In this document: piece after piece, positions 43,194 to 52,577 of the stretch | Layout of the letters: every line of letters begins with the position of its first letter | How positions within the stretch are numbered: position 1 is the first letter of the stretch | NCBI RefSeq assembly: GCF_012295575.1 | Contig: NZ_CP051180.1 | Location: 1,302,001-1,366,000, forward strand | DNA length: 64,000 nucleotides | From: Ferrimonas lipolytica | GTDB lineage: Bacteria > Pseudomonadota > Gammaproteobacteria > Enterobacterales > Shewanellaceae | Direction: 5' to 3' | Made by a program: the position numbers and the translations under genes | Notes under the pieces: generated by a model | What the model saw: the letters and a program-made list of their open reading frames with translations, nothing else | Told to the model about the DNA's origin: nothing | Databases searched by the model: none

Positions 43194-45128
43194 ATGCCGA
43201 TTATTACCCTTCCTGACGGTAGCCAACGTCAATTCGATCAAGCCGTATCTGTAATGGATGTTGCCCGCGACATCGGCCCTGGCCTAGCAAAATCATGCTT
43301 GGCAGGTCGCGTTAACGGTGAGCTGGTCGATGCTTGTGAGCTCATTGAGAACGATGCTGAACTTGCCATCATTACCAGTCGTGATGAAGAAGGCTTAGAG
43401 TTCATCCGCCACTCTTGTGCTCACCTTATTGGTCATGCAGTTAAACAGCTATGGCCAGACGCCAAGATGGCGATTGGTCCTACCATCGACAACGGTTTCT
43501 ACTACGATATCGATCTTGAGCACCGTCTAACCGACGAAGACTTAGTAACGCTTGAAAAGCGTATGCTTGAGTTGGCCAAGAAAAACTACGATGTGGTAAA
43601 GAAAACCGTAAGTTGGCAGGAAGCACGCGATGCATTCGAAGCTCGCGGCGAAACCTACAAAATCGAAATCCTTGATGAGAACATCTCCAAGGACGATCGC
43701 CCAGGTTTGTACCACCACGAAGAATACATCGATATGTGTCGTGGCCCACACGTACCAAACATGCGCCACTGCCATCACTTTAAGTTGATGAGTGTTGCTG
43801 GTGCGTACTGGCGTGGCAACTCTGACAACAAGCAGTTACAACGTATCTACGGTACCGCTTGGGCTGATAAAAAGCAGCTTAAGGCTCACTTGAACCGTTT
43901 GGCGGAAGCAGCTAAACGCGACCACCGTAAAATTGGTAAGGCTCAAGACCTGTTCCATTGGCAAGAAGAAGCGCCGGGGATGGTGTTTTGGCATGCAGAT
44001 GGTTGGACAATCTACCAAGAACTTGAGAACTACATGCGTAAGCAGTTACGCAAGTTCAGCTACGAAGAGATCCGCACGCCATTAATTATGGATCGTGTAA
44101 TGTGGGAACGTTCTGGTCACTGGGACAAGTACTCCGAGATGATCTTCGCCACTGAATCTGAAAAGCGTACTTACGCCGTTAAGCCGATGAACTGTCCGGG
44201 CCACTTACAGATCTTTAAGCAAGGCTTAAAATCTTACCGTGACCTGCCGTACCGTATGGCTGAGTTTGGTCTGGTTCACCGTAATGAGCCTTCAGGCTCA
44301 CTGCACGGTTTGATGCGTGTTCGTTCGTTTACTCAGGATGATGCCCATATCTTCTGTACAGAAGAGCAGATCCTTGATGAAGTGACTTCGTGCATCAAGA
44401 TGGTATTCGATACGTACAAAACCTTTGGCTTTGAACAGATCGATATCAAACTGTCTACCCGCCCAGAACACCGTATTGGTGCAGACGAGCTGTGGGACAA
44501 GTCTGAAAAGTCGTTGGCTGATGCACTTGAAGCCAATGGTTTGGATTACGAACTGCAGCCAGGAGAGGGTGCGTTCTACGGTCCTAAGATCGAATTTACA
44601 CTGCACGATTGTTTAGACCGTGCATGGCAGATGGGTACCATTCAGTTGGACTTCTCTATGCCGCAAGCAGATCGCTTGGATGTGAGCTACGTTGCAGAAG
44701 ACAACACTCGTAAAGTGCCTGTAATGATTCACCGTGCTATCCTAGGGTCTCTTGAACGCTTTATTGGCGTATTGATTGAAGAGTTTGCCGGTAAGTTACC
44801 TACTTGGCTGTGTCCAACACAGGTTCAAGTAATGAACATTACTGACAAACAAGCGGATTATGTTCGAGAAGTTGTAGAAATTCTCAATAATCGTGACATT
44901 AGAGCAAAAGCCGACTTGAGAAATGAGAAGATTGGCTTTAAAATCCGCGAACACACTTTGAAGCGAGTACCGTATCTTTTGGTCTGTGGAGATCAAGAGA
45001 TGGAAAACGGTGAAATCGCAATTCGTACTAGAAATGGTGTTGACCTGGGTAAGATGACAATCGAGCAATTTGCCGATGCGCTTACCAAAGAGGTTAACAA
45101 CCGTAGTCTTAATATGCTGGAGGAATAA
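43194..45128 (+). CDS. thrS: Threonyl-tRNA synthetase
   Basis: 644 residues from the ATG at 43194 (GGAG seven bases upstream; an ATG at 43182 overlaps that site). E. coli ThrRS is 642. The domains are in order: TGS (3-62), editing domain with HxxxH ([10 protein letters not shown]) and the CRGPH motif, catalytic core ([44 protein letters not shown]), and the anticodon-binding domain. It charges tRNA-Thr and edits Ser. It is the first gene of thrS-infC-rpmI-rplT. Confidence 0.97.
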   Translation: MPIITLPDGSQRQFDQAVSVMDVARDIGPGLAKSCLAGRVNGELVDACELIENDAELAIITSRDEEGLEFIRHSCAHLIGHAVKQLWPDAKMAIGPTIDNGFYYDIDLEHRLTDEDLVTLEKRMLELAKKNYDVVKKTVSWQEARDAFEARGETYKIEILDENISKDDRPGLYHHEEYIDMCRGPHVPNMRHCHHFKLMSVAGAYWRGNSDNKQLQRIYGTAWADKKQLKAHLNRLAEAAKRDHRKIGKAQDLFHWQEEAPGMVFWHADGWTIYQELENYMRKQLRKFSYEEIRTPLIMDRVMWERSGHWDKYSEMIFATESEKRTYAVKPMNCPGHLQIFKQGLKSYRDLPYRMAEFGLVHRNEPSGSLHGLMRVRSFTQDDAHIFCTEEQILDEVTSCIKMVFDTYKTFGFEQIDIKLSTRPEHRIGADELWDKSEKSLADALEANGLDYELQPGEGAFYGPKIEFTLHDCLDRAWQMGTIQLDFSMPQADRLDVSYVAEDNTRKVPVMIHRAILGSLERFIGVLIEEFAGKLPTWLCPTQVQVMNITDKQADYVREVVEILNNRDIRAKADLRNEKIGFKIREHTLKRVPYLLVCGDQEMENGEIAIRTRNGVDLGKMTIEQFADALTKEVNNRSLNMLEE

Positions 45129-45131
45129 GCG

Positions 45132-45677
45132 ATTAAAGGCGGAAGAAAACAAGGTCCTGTAAGTAAAGACCGTAATGCTATCAACGGTGAAATCCGTGCT
45201 CGTGAAGTACGTTTGATTGACGCCGCTGGTGAACAAGCTGGTATTCAGAGCTTAGATGTAGCTATGCGTATGGCTGCAGCAGCTGAGCTGGATTTGGTAG
45301 AGATCTCTCCAAATGCTGAACCGCCGGTAGCCCGCATCATGGACTACGGAAAGTTCTTGTACGAAAAGAGTAAAGCTGCGAACGAGCAGCGTAAAAAGAC
45401 CAAACAGATCCAGGTTAAGGAAGTTAAATTCCGCCCTGGAACTGATGTAGGCGACTATCAGGTAAAACTACGCAACCTGACTCGCTTCTTGGAAGACGGT
45501 GACAAAGTGAAATGTACACTTCGTTTCCGTGGTCGCGAAATGGCGCACCAACAATTGGGTTTTGACCTGCTAAATCGTATTAAAGACGATGTAGCAGAGA
45601 TTGCCCAAGTTGAAGCTTTCCCGAAAATGGAAGGCCGCCAAGCCATTATGGTTATCGCACCTAAAAAGAAACAGTAA
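45132..45677 (+). CDS. infC: Translation initiation factor IF-3 with AUU start
   Basis: 181 residues when read from ATT at 45132, giving (M)[22 protein letters not shown], matching the E. coli IF3 N-terminus. GGAGG at 45119-45123 is correctly spaced before it. An ATG at 45213 would delete the first 27 residues. AUU starts are known in infC, where IF3 discriminates against its own non-canonical codon, giving autoregulation. [21 protein letters not shown] and the C-terminal IAPKKKQ are classic. It starts three bases after thrS. Confidence 0.96.
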   Translation: MKGGRKQGPVSKDRNAINGEIRAREVRLIDAAGEQAGIQSLDVAMRMAAAAELDLVEISPNAEPPVARIMDYGKFLYEKSKAANEQRKKTKQIQVKEVKFRPGTDVGDYQVKLRNLTRFLEDGDKVKCTLRFRGREMAHQQLGFDLLNRIKDDVAEIAQVEAFPKMEGRQAIMVIAPKKKQ

Positions 45678-45698
45678 GAGCCTACAAGTAATAAAGCC

Positions 45699-45727
45699 AG
45701 CCGAGGCTTAGGTCTCGGCTGCTTTTA
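45699..45727 (+). terminator. Attenuator-like hairpin in the infC-rpmI leader
   Basis: AGCCGAG-GCTTAGGT-CTCGGCT stem followed by GCTTTTATT. In E. coli this interval holds an internal terminator and the L20 translational operator; a partial terminator that tunes rpmI-rplT output is likely. Confidence 0.7.
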
Positions 45728-45769
45728 TTCGCCTTACGTTCATTAACTTAACAATGCGGAGTATTCTTC

Positions 45770-45967
45770 ATGCCGAAGATGAAATCCAATAAAGGCGCTG
45801 CAAAGCGTTTTAAGAAGACTGCCTCTGGCGGCTTCAAGCGCAAGCAATCACACCTGCGCCACATCCTTACCAAGAAATCCACTAAGCGTAAGCGCCATCT
45901 GCGTGCTGGCGCAATGGTTGCTAAAACCGACGTGGCTTCTGTGCAGCGCATGCTGCCGTACGCATAA
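45770..45967 (+). CDS. rpmI: Ribosomal protein bL35
   Basis: 65 residues, strongly basic, beginning [25 protein letters not shown] as expected for bL35. It is a large-subunit protein. It is followed after 20 bases by rplT. In E. coli its translation is repressed by L20 binding the leader; that control may exist here. AATGCGGAG precedes the ATG. Confidence 0.97.
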   Translation: MPKMKSNKGAAKRFKKTASGGFKRKQSHLRHILTKKSTKRKRHLRAGAMVAKTDVASVQRMLPYA

Positions 45968-45978
45968 TTGACTGGTAG

Positions 45979-46347
<369 letters not shown>

Positions 46348-46384
46348 GTAATTGCCCTTGTGGCGTCTACTTAATTAACCTGTG

Positions 46385-46416
46385 AAAAAGGGAAGCTCAT
46401 TGAGCTTCCCTTTTTT
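46385..46416 (+). terminator. Terminator of thrS-infC-rpmI-rplT
   Basis: AAGGGAAGCTCA-T-TGAGCTTCCCTTTTTT, 37 bases past rplT. MITE copy 7 inserts in its T-tract. Confidence 0.92.
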
Positions 46417-46419
46417 ATT

Positions 46420-46706
46420 GGCTGTGTACCAATTAGTGTTGTTCTTTCCAATGCTGTTAAAGCACCGCTAGGCGAGTGTTGATACAAGGCGAAAGCACTA
46501 CCGCCGTTGATCTTCTGCCGCATTGGAGTAGTCCAGTGAACCGTTTTGGAATGCGACCTAAGGCAAGGGGGATTCCAAAGAGGCGAATCTCAACCCTAAT
46601 GCATACAAAAATGTGCCGTCACCACCGCGACATAGCCCGTTCAAACGCCACAATCGGCAGAGCCGAAGGCTTGATATAAACCTCAACACTTAACTGTGAC
46701 ACAGCC
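46420..46706 (+). mobile_element. MITE-like repeat, copy 7 (reference copy)
   Basis: 287 bp with both ends intact. GGCTGTGT...TTAGTGTTG pairs with CAACACTTA...ACACAGCC as a terminal inverted repeat of about 23 bp. It is flanked by a perfect 8-bp direct repeat TTTTTATT (46412-46419 and 46707-46714), the clearest sign of transposition. It sits in the T-tract of the rplT terminator. A 67-codon reading frame inside is not kept in other copies. Confidence 0.93.
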
Positions 46707-46723
46707 TTTTTATTCGCTACTGT

Positions 46724-47533
46724 TTACCAATTATTTGGCACCACGAACGCATGTTGATTAGCATCGGGACAATAGATGTGCCGTGGCCAATCCATGCTGC
46801 TGTCAGCTACAAATCGTGGTAGCACTTGCCAGCGCCTGCCCGCCAACCAGTCTGGTTTGGTTAATACTCGCCAATTTCGTTGTGGCAACTGGTTGACCCG
46901 ATACCAACGTCCCTGCAACGCTGCCGGGTTTAACCGTGGCGGTAATGGGAACTGTTGTTGTGGTAGATAGATCCGCCCCTGCATTACGATTCGCTGCGTA
47001 TCTACACGCCAGCCCAATTGCTGCAACTGCGTTTTAGCTTCGGTGGTTTTACTTAAGGGCAGTTGCTTGGTTAGTAGATGTTCGAGCTTATTCCCTAAGC
47101 AGTCATGCTTGCCTGGTCCTAGCCATTGATATGGGTCAAGACCATCATCTACCCCAAGGTAAAATTTAATCGCTAGTTCCCAATGCTCGATGGTTGCGCT
47201 CGGTAGATGCTTAACGACGATGTCCAATGCGCCCTTGGTTCGCTGCCCTTGCCAAATAACTTTATCGGTTGCCAATAATTGATAGTCGGGGTGCCAGCGA
47301 AGCAAGGTATACCAAAGTTGTTCGTAGTAACTGCCGAGACGACGATGACCCAGCTTAAACTGAGGGCAGGGGTTAGCTGCGATGGTATTGAGCTGCGGCC
47401 ACAGGGGCGCCGCGAACTGCTCGATAAAATTCGAATCGATGAACGGGCCTTGTTGGTATAACGGAGGGGCCGTTAATACCCACGTGAGGTCACGAGCCAG
47501 TGGATGGGTTAGCTGCATAGAATTGATAGGCAT
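46724..47533 (-). CDS. DUF1853-family protein
   Basis: 269 residues from an ATG at 47533; an ATG at 47518 is equally possible. Family features include HPLARDLTWVLTAPPLY, RLGSYYEQLWYTLLRWHPDYQLLATD, GALDIVVKH and WELAIKFYLG; the last two resemble a PD-(D/E)xK-like fold, inferred only. Function is unknown. The gene is bracketed by MITE copies 7 and 8. The bases before the start are the MITE end and its target duplication, and no ribosome site is visible, so the original leader was displaced. Confidence 0.82.
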   Translation of the reverse strand: MPINSMQLTHPLARDLTWVLTAPPLYQQGPFIDSNFIEQFAAPLWPQLNTIAANPCPQFKLGHRRLGSYYEQLWYTLLRWHPDYQLLATDKVIWQGQRTKGALDIVVKHLPSATIEHWELAIKFYLGVDDGLDPYQWLGPGKHDCLGNKLEHLLTKQLPLSKTTEAKTQLQQLGWRVDTQRIVMQGRIYLPQQQFPLPPRLNPAALQGRWYRVNQLPQRNWRVLTKPDWLAGRRWQVLPRFVADSSMDWPRHIYCPDANQHAFVVPNNW

Positions 47534-47538
47534 AAAAA

Positions 47539-47844
47539 GGCTGTGTACCAACTAAGTGTTGTTCTTTCCAATGCTGTTAAAGCACCGACTAGGCGAACTT
47601 TGATACAAGGATAAAGCACTACCGCCGTTGCTCTTCTGCAGCATTGGAGCAGTCCCGCGAAGCGTTTTGGACTGCGACCTAAGTCAAGGAGCGGTCAAAG
47701 GGGGCGAAGCTCCCTCCCCCTATTGCATACAAGAATTGCATACAAGAATGTGCTGTCGCCACCGCGACATTACCCCTTAAGAGTAGTGTAATCGGCACAG
47801 CCGAAGGTTTGATATAAACCTCAACACTTCACTGTGACACAGCC
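47539..47844 (+). mobile_element. MITE-like repeat, copy 8
   Basis: 306 bp, intact ends, flanked by ATAAAAA (47532-47538 and 47845-47851). The longest copy, because AGAATTGCATACA is repeated internally near 47730. The left target duplication overlaps the DUF1853 start codon; the right abuts the terminator of the gene at 47886. Confidence 0.9.
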
Positions 47845-47875
47845 ATAAAAAAGCCGACCATATAGGTCGGCGATT
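47845..47875 (-). terminator. Terminator of the gene at 47886
   Basis: GCCGACC-ATATA-GGTCGGC stem; the minus strand then reads TTTTTTAT. MITE copy 8 is inserted in this T-tract. Confidence 0.85.
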
Positions 47876-47885
47876 TGTGTAACTG

Positions 47886-48203
47886 TTAAAGGCCGCGGGG
47901 CAGTTTACCGCCCGTACCGACTTTTTGTGCCCATAGTTGGGCAGGGGTTAGGCCGCCGTTATTAGAGGACTTTACTTTAGCTGGTTTGGTTGCTTTTGGT
48001 TTAGGTGCTGCAACCACAACCTCAGGTGCTTGTGCGCTAGCAAGTTCGGTTGCCATCTGGGCCAAATCACCTAGGCGAACGGATTTTCCGTCGTCTACTT
48101 TAAACCAACTGCCTTTTTGTTCGATGGTAGGCTTTTTACCATGTTGGGCAAGGTACGCTGCAGTGAACTGCGCGATCACCTCTTCCTTAATAAGTTTTGA
48201 CAT
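47886..48203 (-). CDS. Hypothetical protein with basic Pro/Ala linker
   Basis: 105 residues. An N-terminal module of about 50 residues (KEEVIAQFTAAYLAQHGKKP, then GSWFKVDDGKSVRLGDLAQM) is followed by a low-complexity KPKATKPAKVKSS linker and a short GLTPAQLWAQKVG tail. I do not recognise the family; a basic tail could bind nucleic acid, but this is a guess. The ATG is preceded by a suitable AAGACTTATCCC leader, and a terminator follows. Confidence 0.6.
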   Translation of the reverse strand: MSKLIKEEVIAQFTAAYLAQHGKKPTIEQKGSWFKVDDGKSVRLGDLAQMATELASAQAPEVVVAAPKPKATKPAKVKSSNNGGLTPAQLWAQKVGTGGKLPRGL

Positions 48204-48448
48204 GGGATAAGTCTATATTAGCTTCAAATTCAGCGCGCAATAATACAGCCCAAGTGTTAACTGTTCAACTTTCGCTGTATTAATACTGACCAAGGGGGTT
48301 GTATCAGTGCAGCTGATCATAACTATCAAGCAATTGGCTTTACATCGGATACGCTTTTAGGGCGAAATTAGTGATGTAGGCGTAAGCTATTGGTGTAAAA
48401 ATCCCAATTTAGCTATAACGGTAACAATCGCAAAAAGGAGAAAAGCGT

Positions 48449-49444
48449 ATGCAAATTAAGAAGGTGGCTGTTTTTTCAACAAAGCCATACGATCAACGCT
48501 TTTTGGAAGCTGCCAACCATGATGGCCGCGTGGAACTGAACTTCTTCGAGACTCGTCTACGACAACACACGGTTAAACTGTGTGATGGTTACGATGCGGT
48601 TTCCTGTTTCGTTAACGACATTGTTGACCGCTCAGTGATCGAACAATTAGCAGCGTTTGGGGTAAAGATGATTGCCCTGCGTTGTGCTGGTTTCAATAAC
48701 GTCGATATGGAAGCGGCAAATGAGTTTGGCATTCGCGTATGTAATGTGCCGAGCTACTCTCCGGAGTCGGTGGCAGAACATGCCTTGGCGATGATGTTCG
48801 CACTTAACCGTAAAATTACCCGCGCTAACGTTCGAGTGAAGGAGCATAACTTTGACCTAGAGGGGCTGTTAGGCTTTAACTTCGCTAAGGCAACCATTGG
48901 CATTATCGGTACCGGTAAGATTGGTGTTGCCACCCTAAGGGCGCTTAAAGGCCTTGGTTGTGAGCTGCTTTGCTACGACCCGTATCCATCGAAAGAAGCC
49001 GCTGAATTGGCAGAATACACCGACTTAGACACCATTTACGCTCGCTCAGATGTAATCAGTTTGCATTGCCCATTAACTGACGACACCTACCACCTGATTG
49101 ATAAAACCAGCATCGGCAAAATGAAAGACAATGTCATGCTTATTAACACCTCCCGTGGTGGTTTGGTTAATGCCCAAGATGCGCTTGATGGGATGAAGTC
49201 TGGCAAGGTAGGTTACCTCGGCCTTGATGTTTATGAGCTGGAAGGCGATCTGTTCTTCCGCGATCTGTCTGGCCGAGTTCCTAATGATGATGTGTTTGCG
49301 TTGTTGTTGAGCTACCCCAATGTACTGGTTACCGGCCACCAAGGGTACTTTACCAAAGAAGCACTAGAACAGATTGCATCAACAACGCTGCACAACTTGG
49401 AGTCATACTTCCAAGGTAAGAGCAGCGGCAACGAACTTAAGTAG
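48449..49444 (+). CDS. ldhA: D-lactate dehydrogenase-like 2-hydroxyacid dehydrogenase
   Basis: 331 residues, as in E. coli LdhA (329). Features: FFETRLRQHTVKLCDGYDAVSCFVND, the NAD motif GIIGTGKIG, catalytic Arg in NTSRGGLVN, Glu in VYELE and His in TGHQGYFT. It reduces pyruvate to D-lactate with NADH in fermentation; a close 2-hydroxyacid substrate is possible. AAAAGGAG lies upstream of the ATG. The NIF3 gene follows after four bases. Confidence 0.9.
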   Translation: MQIKKVAVFSTKPYDQRFLEAANHDGRVELNFFETRLRQHTVKLCDGYDAVSCFVNDIVDRSVIEQLAAFGVKMIALRCAGFNNVDMEAANEFGIRVCNVPSYSPESVAEHALAMMFALNRKITRANVRVKEHNFDLEGLLGFNFAKATIGIIGTGKIGVATLRALKGLGCELLCYDPYPSKEAAELAEYTDLDTIYARSDVISLHCPLTDDTYHLIDKTSIGKMKDNVMLINTSRGGLVNAQDALDGMKSGKVGYLGLDVYELEGDLFFRDLSGRVPNDDVFALLLSYPNVLVTGHQGYFTKEALEQIASTTLHNLESYFQGKSSGNELK

Positions 49445-49448
49445 CCCT

Positions 49449-50204
49449 ATGCAAACAAACGAATTGATCAGCTATCTTGATGGACTGCTAAAACCGTGGT
49501 TAGTGAAAGACTATGCCCCTAATGGTTTGCAGGTTGAAGGCAAAAGCGATATTCGCACCATTGTTACCGCCGTAACTGCCGATCAATATGCGGTTGACCG
49601 CGCGGTTGAGTTGGGTGCGGATTGCCTGTTAGTTCACCACGGTTATTTCTGGAAGAGTGAGCCGGCGGTTATTACTGGTATGAAACAACGCCGATTAAAG
49701 GCGTTGCTCAGCAACGACATCAACCTAATTGGCTACCACCTGCCGCTGGATATCCACCCCAAGCTTGGCAACAATGCCCAGTTAGGCCAAATGTTGGGCA
49801 TCAACAATATTCGCCCACTTGAAGCGGGTAACGATACCTGTTTGGTGCTTCGTGGTGAACTCGAGCCAAGCTTAAGTGGTGACGCTTTGACCAAGCTGCT
49901 TGAGCAGCAATTAGGACGCAGCCCACTGCATATTGCCGCCCATTCACGGCCAATCAAAACCGTGGCATGGTGTACCGGTGGCGCGCAAGATTACCTCGAC
50001 CAAGTTGCCGCCATGGGGATCGATGCCTTTATCTCCGGAGAGGTATCAGAACGCACCTATCACAGTGCGGTAGAGCAGGGTACTGATTACTTTAGTGCTG
50101 GCCACCATGCGACCGAGCGCGGTGGTATTAAGGCGTTAGGTGAACATCTTGCAAGTCAGTTTGACGTTAGTGTTACTTTTGTTGATACGCCCAACCCAGT
50201 TTAA
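49449..50204 (+). CDS. NIF3/YbgI-family dinuclear metal-binding protein
   Basis: 251 residues from the ATG at 49449 (E. coli YbgI 247); a longer open frame runs into ldhA. Metal-site regions are visible: CLLVHHGYFWK, GYHLPLDIHPKLGNNAQ, and the C-terminal SAGHHATERGGIKALGEHL. The family is linked to GTP cyclohydrolase I-like activity or general metal hydrolase roles; its true function is unsettled. It is four bases after ldhA, hence co-transcribed. Confidence 0.9.
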   Translation: MQTNELISYLDGLLKPWLVKDYAPNGLQVEGKSDIRTIVTAVTADQYAVDRAVELGADCLLVHHGYFWKSEPAVITGMKQRRLKALLSNDINLIGYHLPLDIHPKLGNNAQLGQMLGINNIRPLEAGNDTCLVLRGELEPSLSGDALTKLLEQQLGRSPLHIAAHSRPIKTVAWCTGGAQDYLDQVAAMGIDAFISGEVSERTYHSAVEQGTDYFSAGHHATERGGIKALGEHLASQFDVSVTFVDTPNPV

Positions 50205-50241
50205 ACAACACCCACAATAATAATAGAAAGAGAAGTAAGCA

Positions 50242-51462
50242 GTGACCGATACCACAAACCGTTCCCAGCCTTGGGCAGCTCCGATGCCGCAAGCGCAGTT
50301 TGATTTCATGGCTAAAGTATTAGCATCACCATCTCCAATTGGTTTTGAAGCGGCAATGAGCTACGGCGTTATTAAGCCTGAGTTTGAGTCTTTTATGCCA
50401 GCAACTTGGGGCGTGACGCAGTTTAAGAGCAACGCCAGCTTGGTGTTTGATTCTCATCCGGGCCGTGATGATCTCACTAGTGTGATGATCGTGGGTCATG
50501 CCGACAAGATCCGCATGCAGGTGCGTAAAATAGATAAAGACGGCAAGGTGTGGATCAATACCGATTCGTTCCTACCAACCACCTTGATTGGCCATGAGGT
50601 TAAGGTTTTTTGCCAGAACCCAGCTAAGCCAGGTGCATACAAGGTGATTGAGGGTTGTACCGTTGAGTCTTTAGGCGCTATTCATTTTTCTAGCCCAGCC
50701 CAACGCAGCGGCGAACAGGGAATCAAGCCTGAGTCCATCTACCTAGAACTGCACATGCACGGTGACGATCGCAAAGCTCAGGTTGAGGCCCTTGGCCTTC
50801 GCCCGGGTGACCCAATCTTGCTGGACCGTCCAATTAAACGCGGTGTGGCTGCAGACACCTTCTACGGCGCATACCTAGATAATGGCTTGGGCTGTTTCTC
50901 CGTTGCAGAGATCGCACGCACACTAGCTAACGAAGGTTTAGACAACATTCGGGTGCTGTATACCATTGCCACTCACGAAGAGATTGGCCGTTTTGGTTCG
51001 ACCCAAGTGGTTGGCGAGCTTAAGCCAGATATTCTTATCGCAACCGACGTAAATCACGATTACGAAGCCGCGCCGGGCATAGGTAGCCGTAACATGAATC
51101 CATTAAAAATGGGTGAAGGCTTCACCATTGGTCGAGGCTCTGTTGCGTCTGAGTTTTTGGTGCAAACCTTAGTCGAACTGTGTGGCGTTAACGATATTCC
51201 ATATCAGTTGGACTTTTCCGGCCGCGACATGGGCACCGATGGCATGGCCGCTGCTTTGGCTGCGGTAGACAGCGCCGCGATGACAATTGGCTACCCGATC
51301 CGCAACATGCACACCTCGTCGGAGTCGGCTCATACCAGTGATTTATTGGCATCGATTGAAGCTATTACCGAGCTATTACGTCATTTCAACGGCATGAATA
51401 ATGGCACTGGCATCAGCCGTGATGATCTGATGAATAGCCATATTCGTCTTGATAACCTGTAA
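50242..51462 (+). CDS. M42-family metalloaminopeptidase
   Basis: 406 residues from GTG at 50242 (AGAGAAG upstream). Two-metal motifs of clan MH: VGHADKIRMQV (first ligand His-x-Asp), FYGAYLDNGLGC (bridging Asp), ATHEEIGRFG (catalytic Glu pair), TDVNHDYEA, and a late HTSSESAHTSD with the final His. It is longer than typical M42 enzymes (about 350). It trims N-terminal residues from peptides in the cytoplasm. It is in line with ldhA-nif3 after 37 bases; a terminator is at 51581. Confidence 0.88.
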   Translation: MTDTTNRSQPWAAPMPQAQFDFMAKVLASPSPIGFEAAMSYGVIKPEFESFMPATWGVTQFKSNASLVFDSHPGRDDLTSVMIVGHADKIRMQVRKIDKDGKVWINTDSFLPTTLIGHEVKVFCQNPAKPGAYKVIEGCTVESLGAIHFSSPAQRSGEQGIKPESIYLELHMHGDDRKAQVEALGLRPGDPILLDRPIKRGVAADTFYGAYLDNGLGCFSVAEIARTLANEGLDNIRVLYTIATHEEIGRFGSTQVVGELKPDILIATDVNHDYEAAPGIGSRNMNPLKMGEGFTIGRGSVASEFLVQTLVELCGVNDIPYQLDFSGRDMGTDGMAAALAAVDSAAMTIGYPIRNMHTSSESAHTSDLLASIEAITELLRHFNGMNNGTGISRDDLMNSHIRLDNL

Positions 51463-51580
51463 TACATAACGGGTGTGTTTATGGCAGTAGTTACATTAAC
51501 TGCCATTACAGCTGTTCTTACGCCTGTGCTTGTTCGCTATTGCACCGTAAAGGATTTATTGTAGGCGTATAAAATATACG

Positions 51581-51606
51581 AGAGCACCGCAAGGTGCTCT
51601 TTTTGT
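51581..51606 (+). terminator. Terminator after the M42 peptidase
   Basis: AGAGCACC-GCAA-GGTGCTCT stem followed by TTTTTGTT. MITE copy 9 begins at the end of the T-tract. Confidence 0.9.
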
Positions 51607-51607
51607 T

Positions 51608-51871
51608 GGCTGTGTACCAATTAAGTGTTGTTCTTTCCAATGTTGTTAAAAGGGGAACTACCAAAGCACCGGCTAGGCGAGTGTTGATAAAAAGGGAAGC
51701 ACTACCGCTGATCTTATGCTGCATTGGAGGGGAGTCCAGCGAAGCGTTTTGGACTGCGACCTAATGCATACAAGAATGTGCCGTCGCCACCGCGACATTG
51801 TTCCCTAAAAGCACCGAAGTCGGTGAACCGAAGGCTTAAGATAAACTTCAACAGCTAACTACGACACAGCC
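51608..51871 (+). mobile_element. MITE-like repeat, copy 9
   Basis: 264 bp, both ends intact, internally shortened around the GGGGGCGAAGCTCCCCC segment and with a small insert near 51650. Flanks TTTTTGTT and GTTGCTTG share only GTT, so the duplication has been lost. Positioned in a terminator T-tract. Confidence 0.85.
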
Positions 51872-51892
51872 GTTGCTTGGCATCCAGATACG

Positions 51893-51926
51893 GAAACGCC
51901 CAAAGTTATTAGCTTTGGGCGTTTCT
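51893..51926 (-). terminator. Terminator of the GNAT gene
   Basis: AACGCCCAAAG / CTTTGGGCGTT stem with an AG-TTATT-type loop and a T-rich run on the right side. It lies between MITE copy 9 and the GNAT stop and can work on either strand. Confidence 0.75.
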
Positions 51927-51957
51927 TCTAACAAACTTGGTTACGACAAACCGAGCG

Positions 51958-52389
51958 TTAAAGTGTCATATGCAGAATCGGAAAAGGGTTTCCCATTTCA
52001 TCCAGCGGAGAACGTGAAATGACCTTGAATCCCATATGCTGATAGAAACCTATAGCTTGTGGATTCTGTTCGTTTACGTCGACTTTAGTAGCGCCTAGCT
52101 GCTCTATTGCATATTGCAGCAGTACTTTACCTATACCTTGCCCTCGTGCTTCATTTAAGATGAACAGCATTTCAACCTTAAGTTCGTATGTACCGACGAA
52201 GCCTAGGATTGAACCACTTTCATCTTTTACACATCTTAATGTGACCGCTGGGAAGGCCTGCTCAATGATAATTGGTTTAAAAAACTCAATATCTTCTTCT
52301 GTAATGAAATTATGAGTTGCTCGGACTGAATTTTCCCAAACATTAAGCATTTCTGCATAATTGTCTGGAAGCACATTTTCTACAATCAT
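51958..52389 (-). CDS. GNAT-family N-acetyltransferase
   Basis: 143 residues. The acetyl-CoA binding motif A is seen as EMLFILNEARGQGIGKVLLQYAI, and the C-terminal VDVNEQNPQAIGFYQHMGFKVISRSPLDE matches YjaB-like enzymes. It acetylates an unknown amine. It lies at the end of a run of minus-strand integron-type cassettes, and GNAT genes are frequent cassette cargo, but no attC is clear next to it. Confidence 0.85.
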   Translation of the reverse strand: MIVENVLPDNYAEMLNVWENSVRATHNFITEEDIEFFKPIIIEQAFPAVTLRCVKDESGSILGFVGTYELKVEMLFILNEARGQGIGKVLLQYAIEQLGATKVDVNEQNPQAIGFYQHMGFKVISRSPLDEMGNPFPILHMTL

Positions 52390-52577
52390 TGTGTTTGCTC
52401 TAAAGTTGACTGAAATTCATGTGCAGCCGCGAGCCCGCATTTTAGCGAAAAGGGGTACGAATTGTCCACAAATTACATAACGTTTAGCGAACCTGCGCGT
52501 GCAGGTTGGTATTGTTGTTCACAATCAACATGACCAACAAATGTGCCAAATTCTGCGCCTAGCTATTTGCCGGCACG

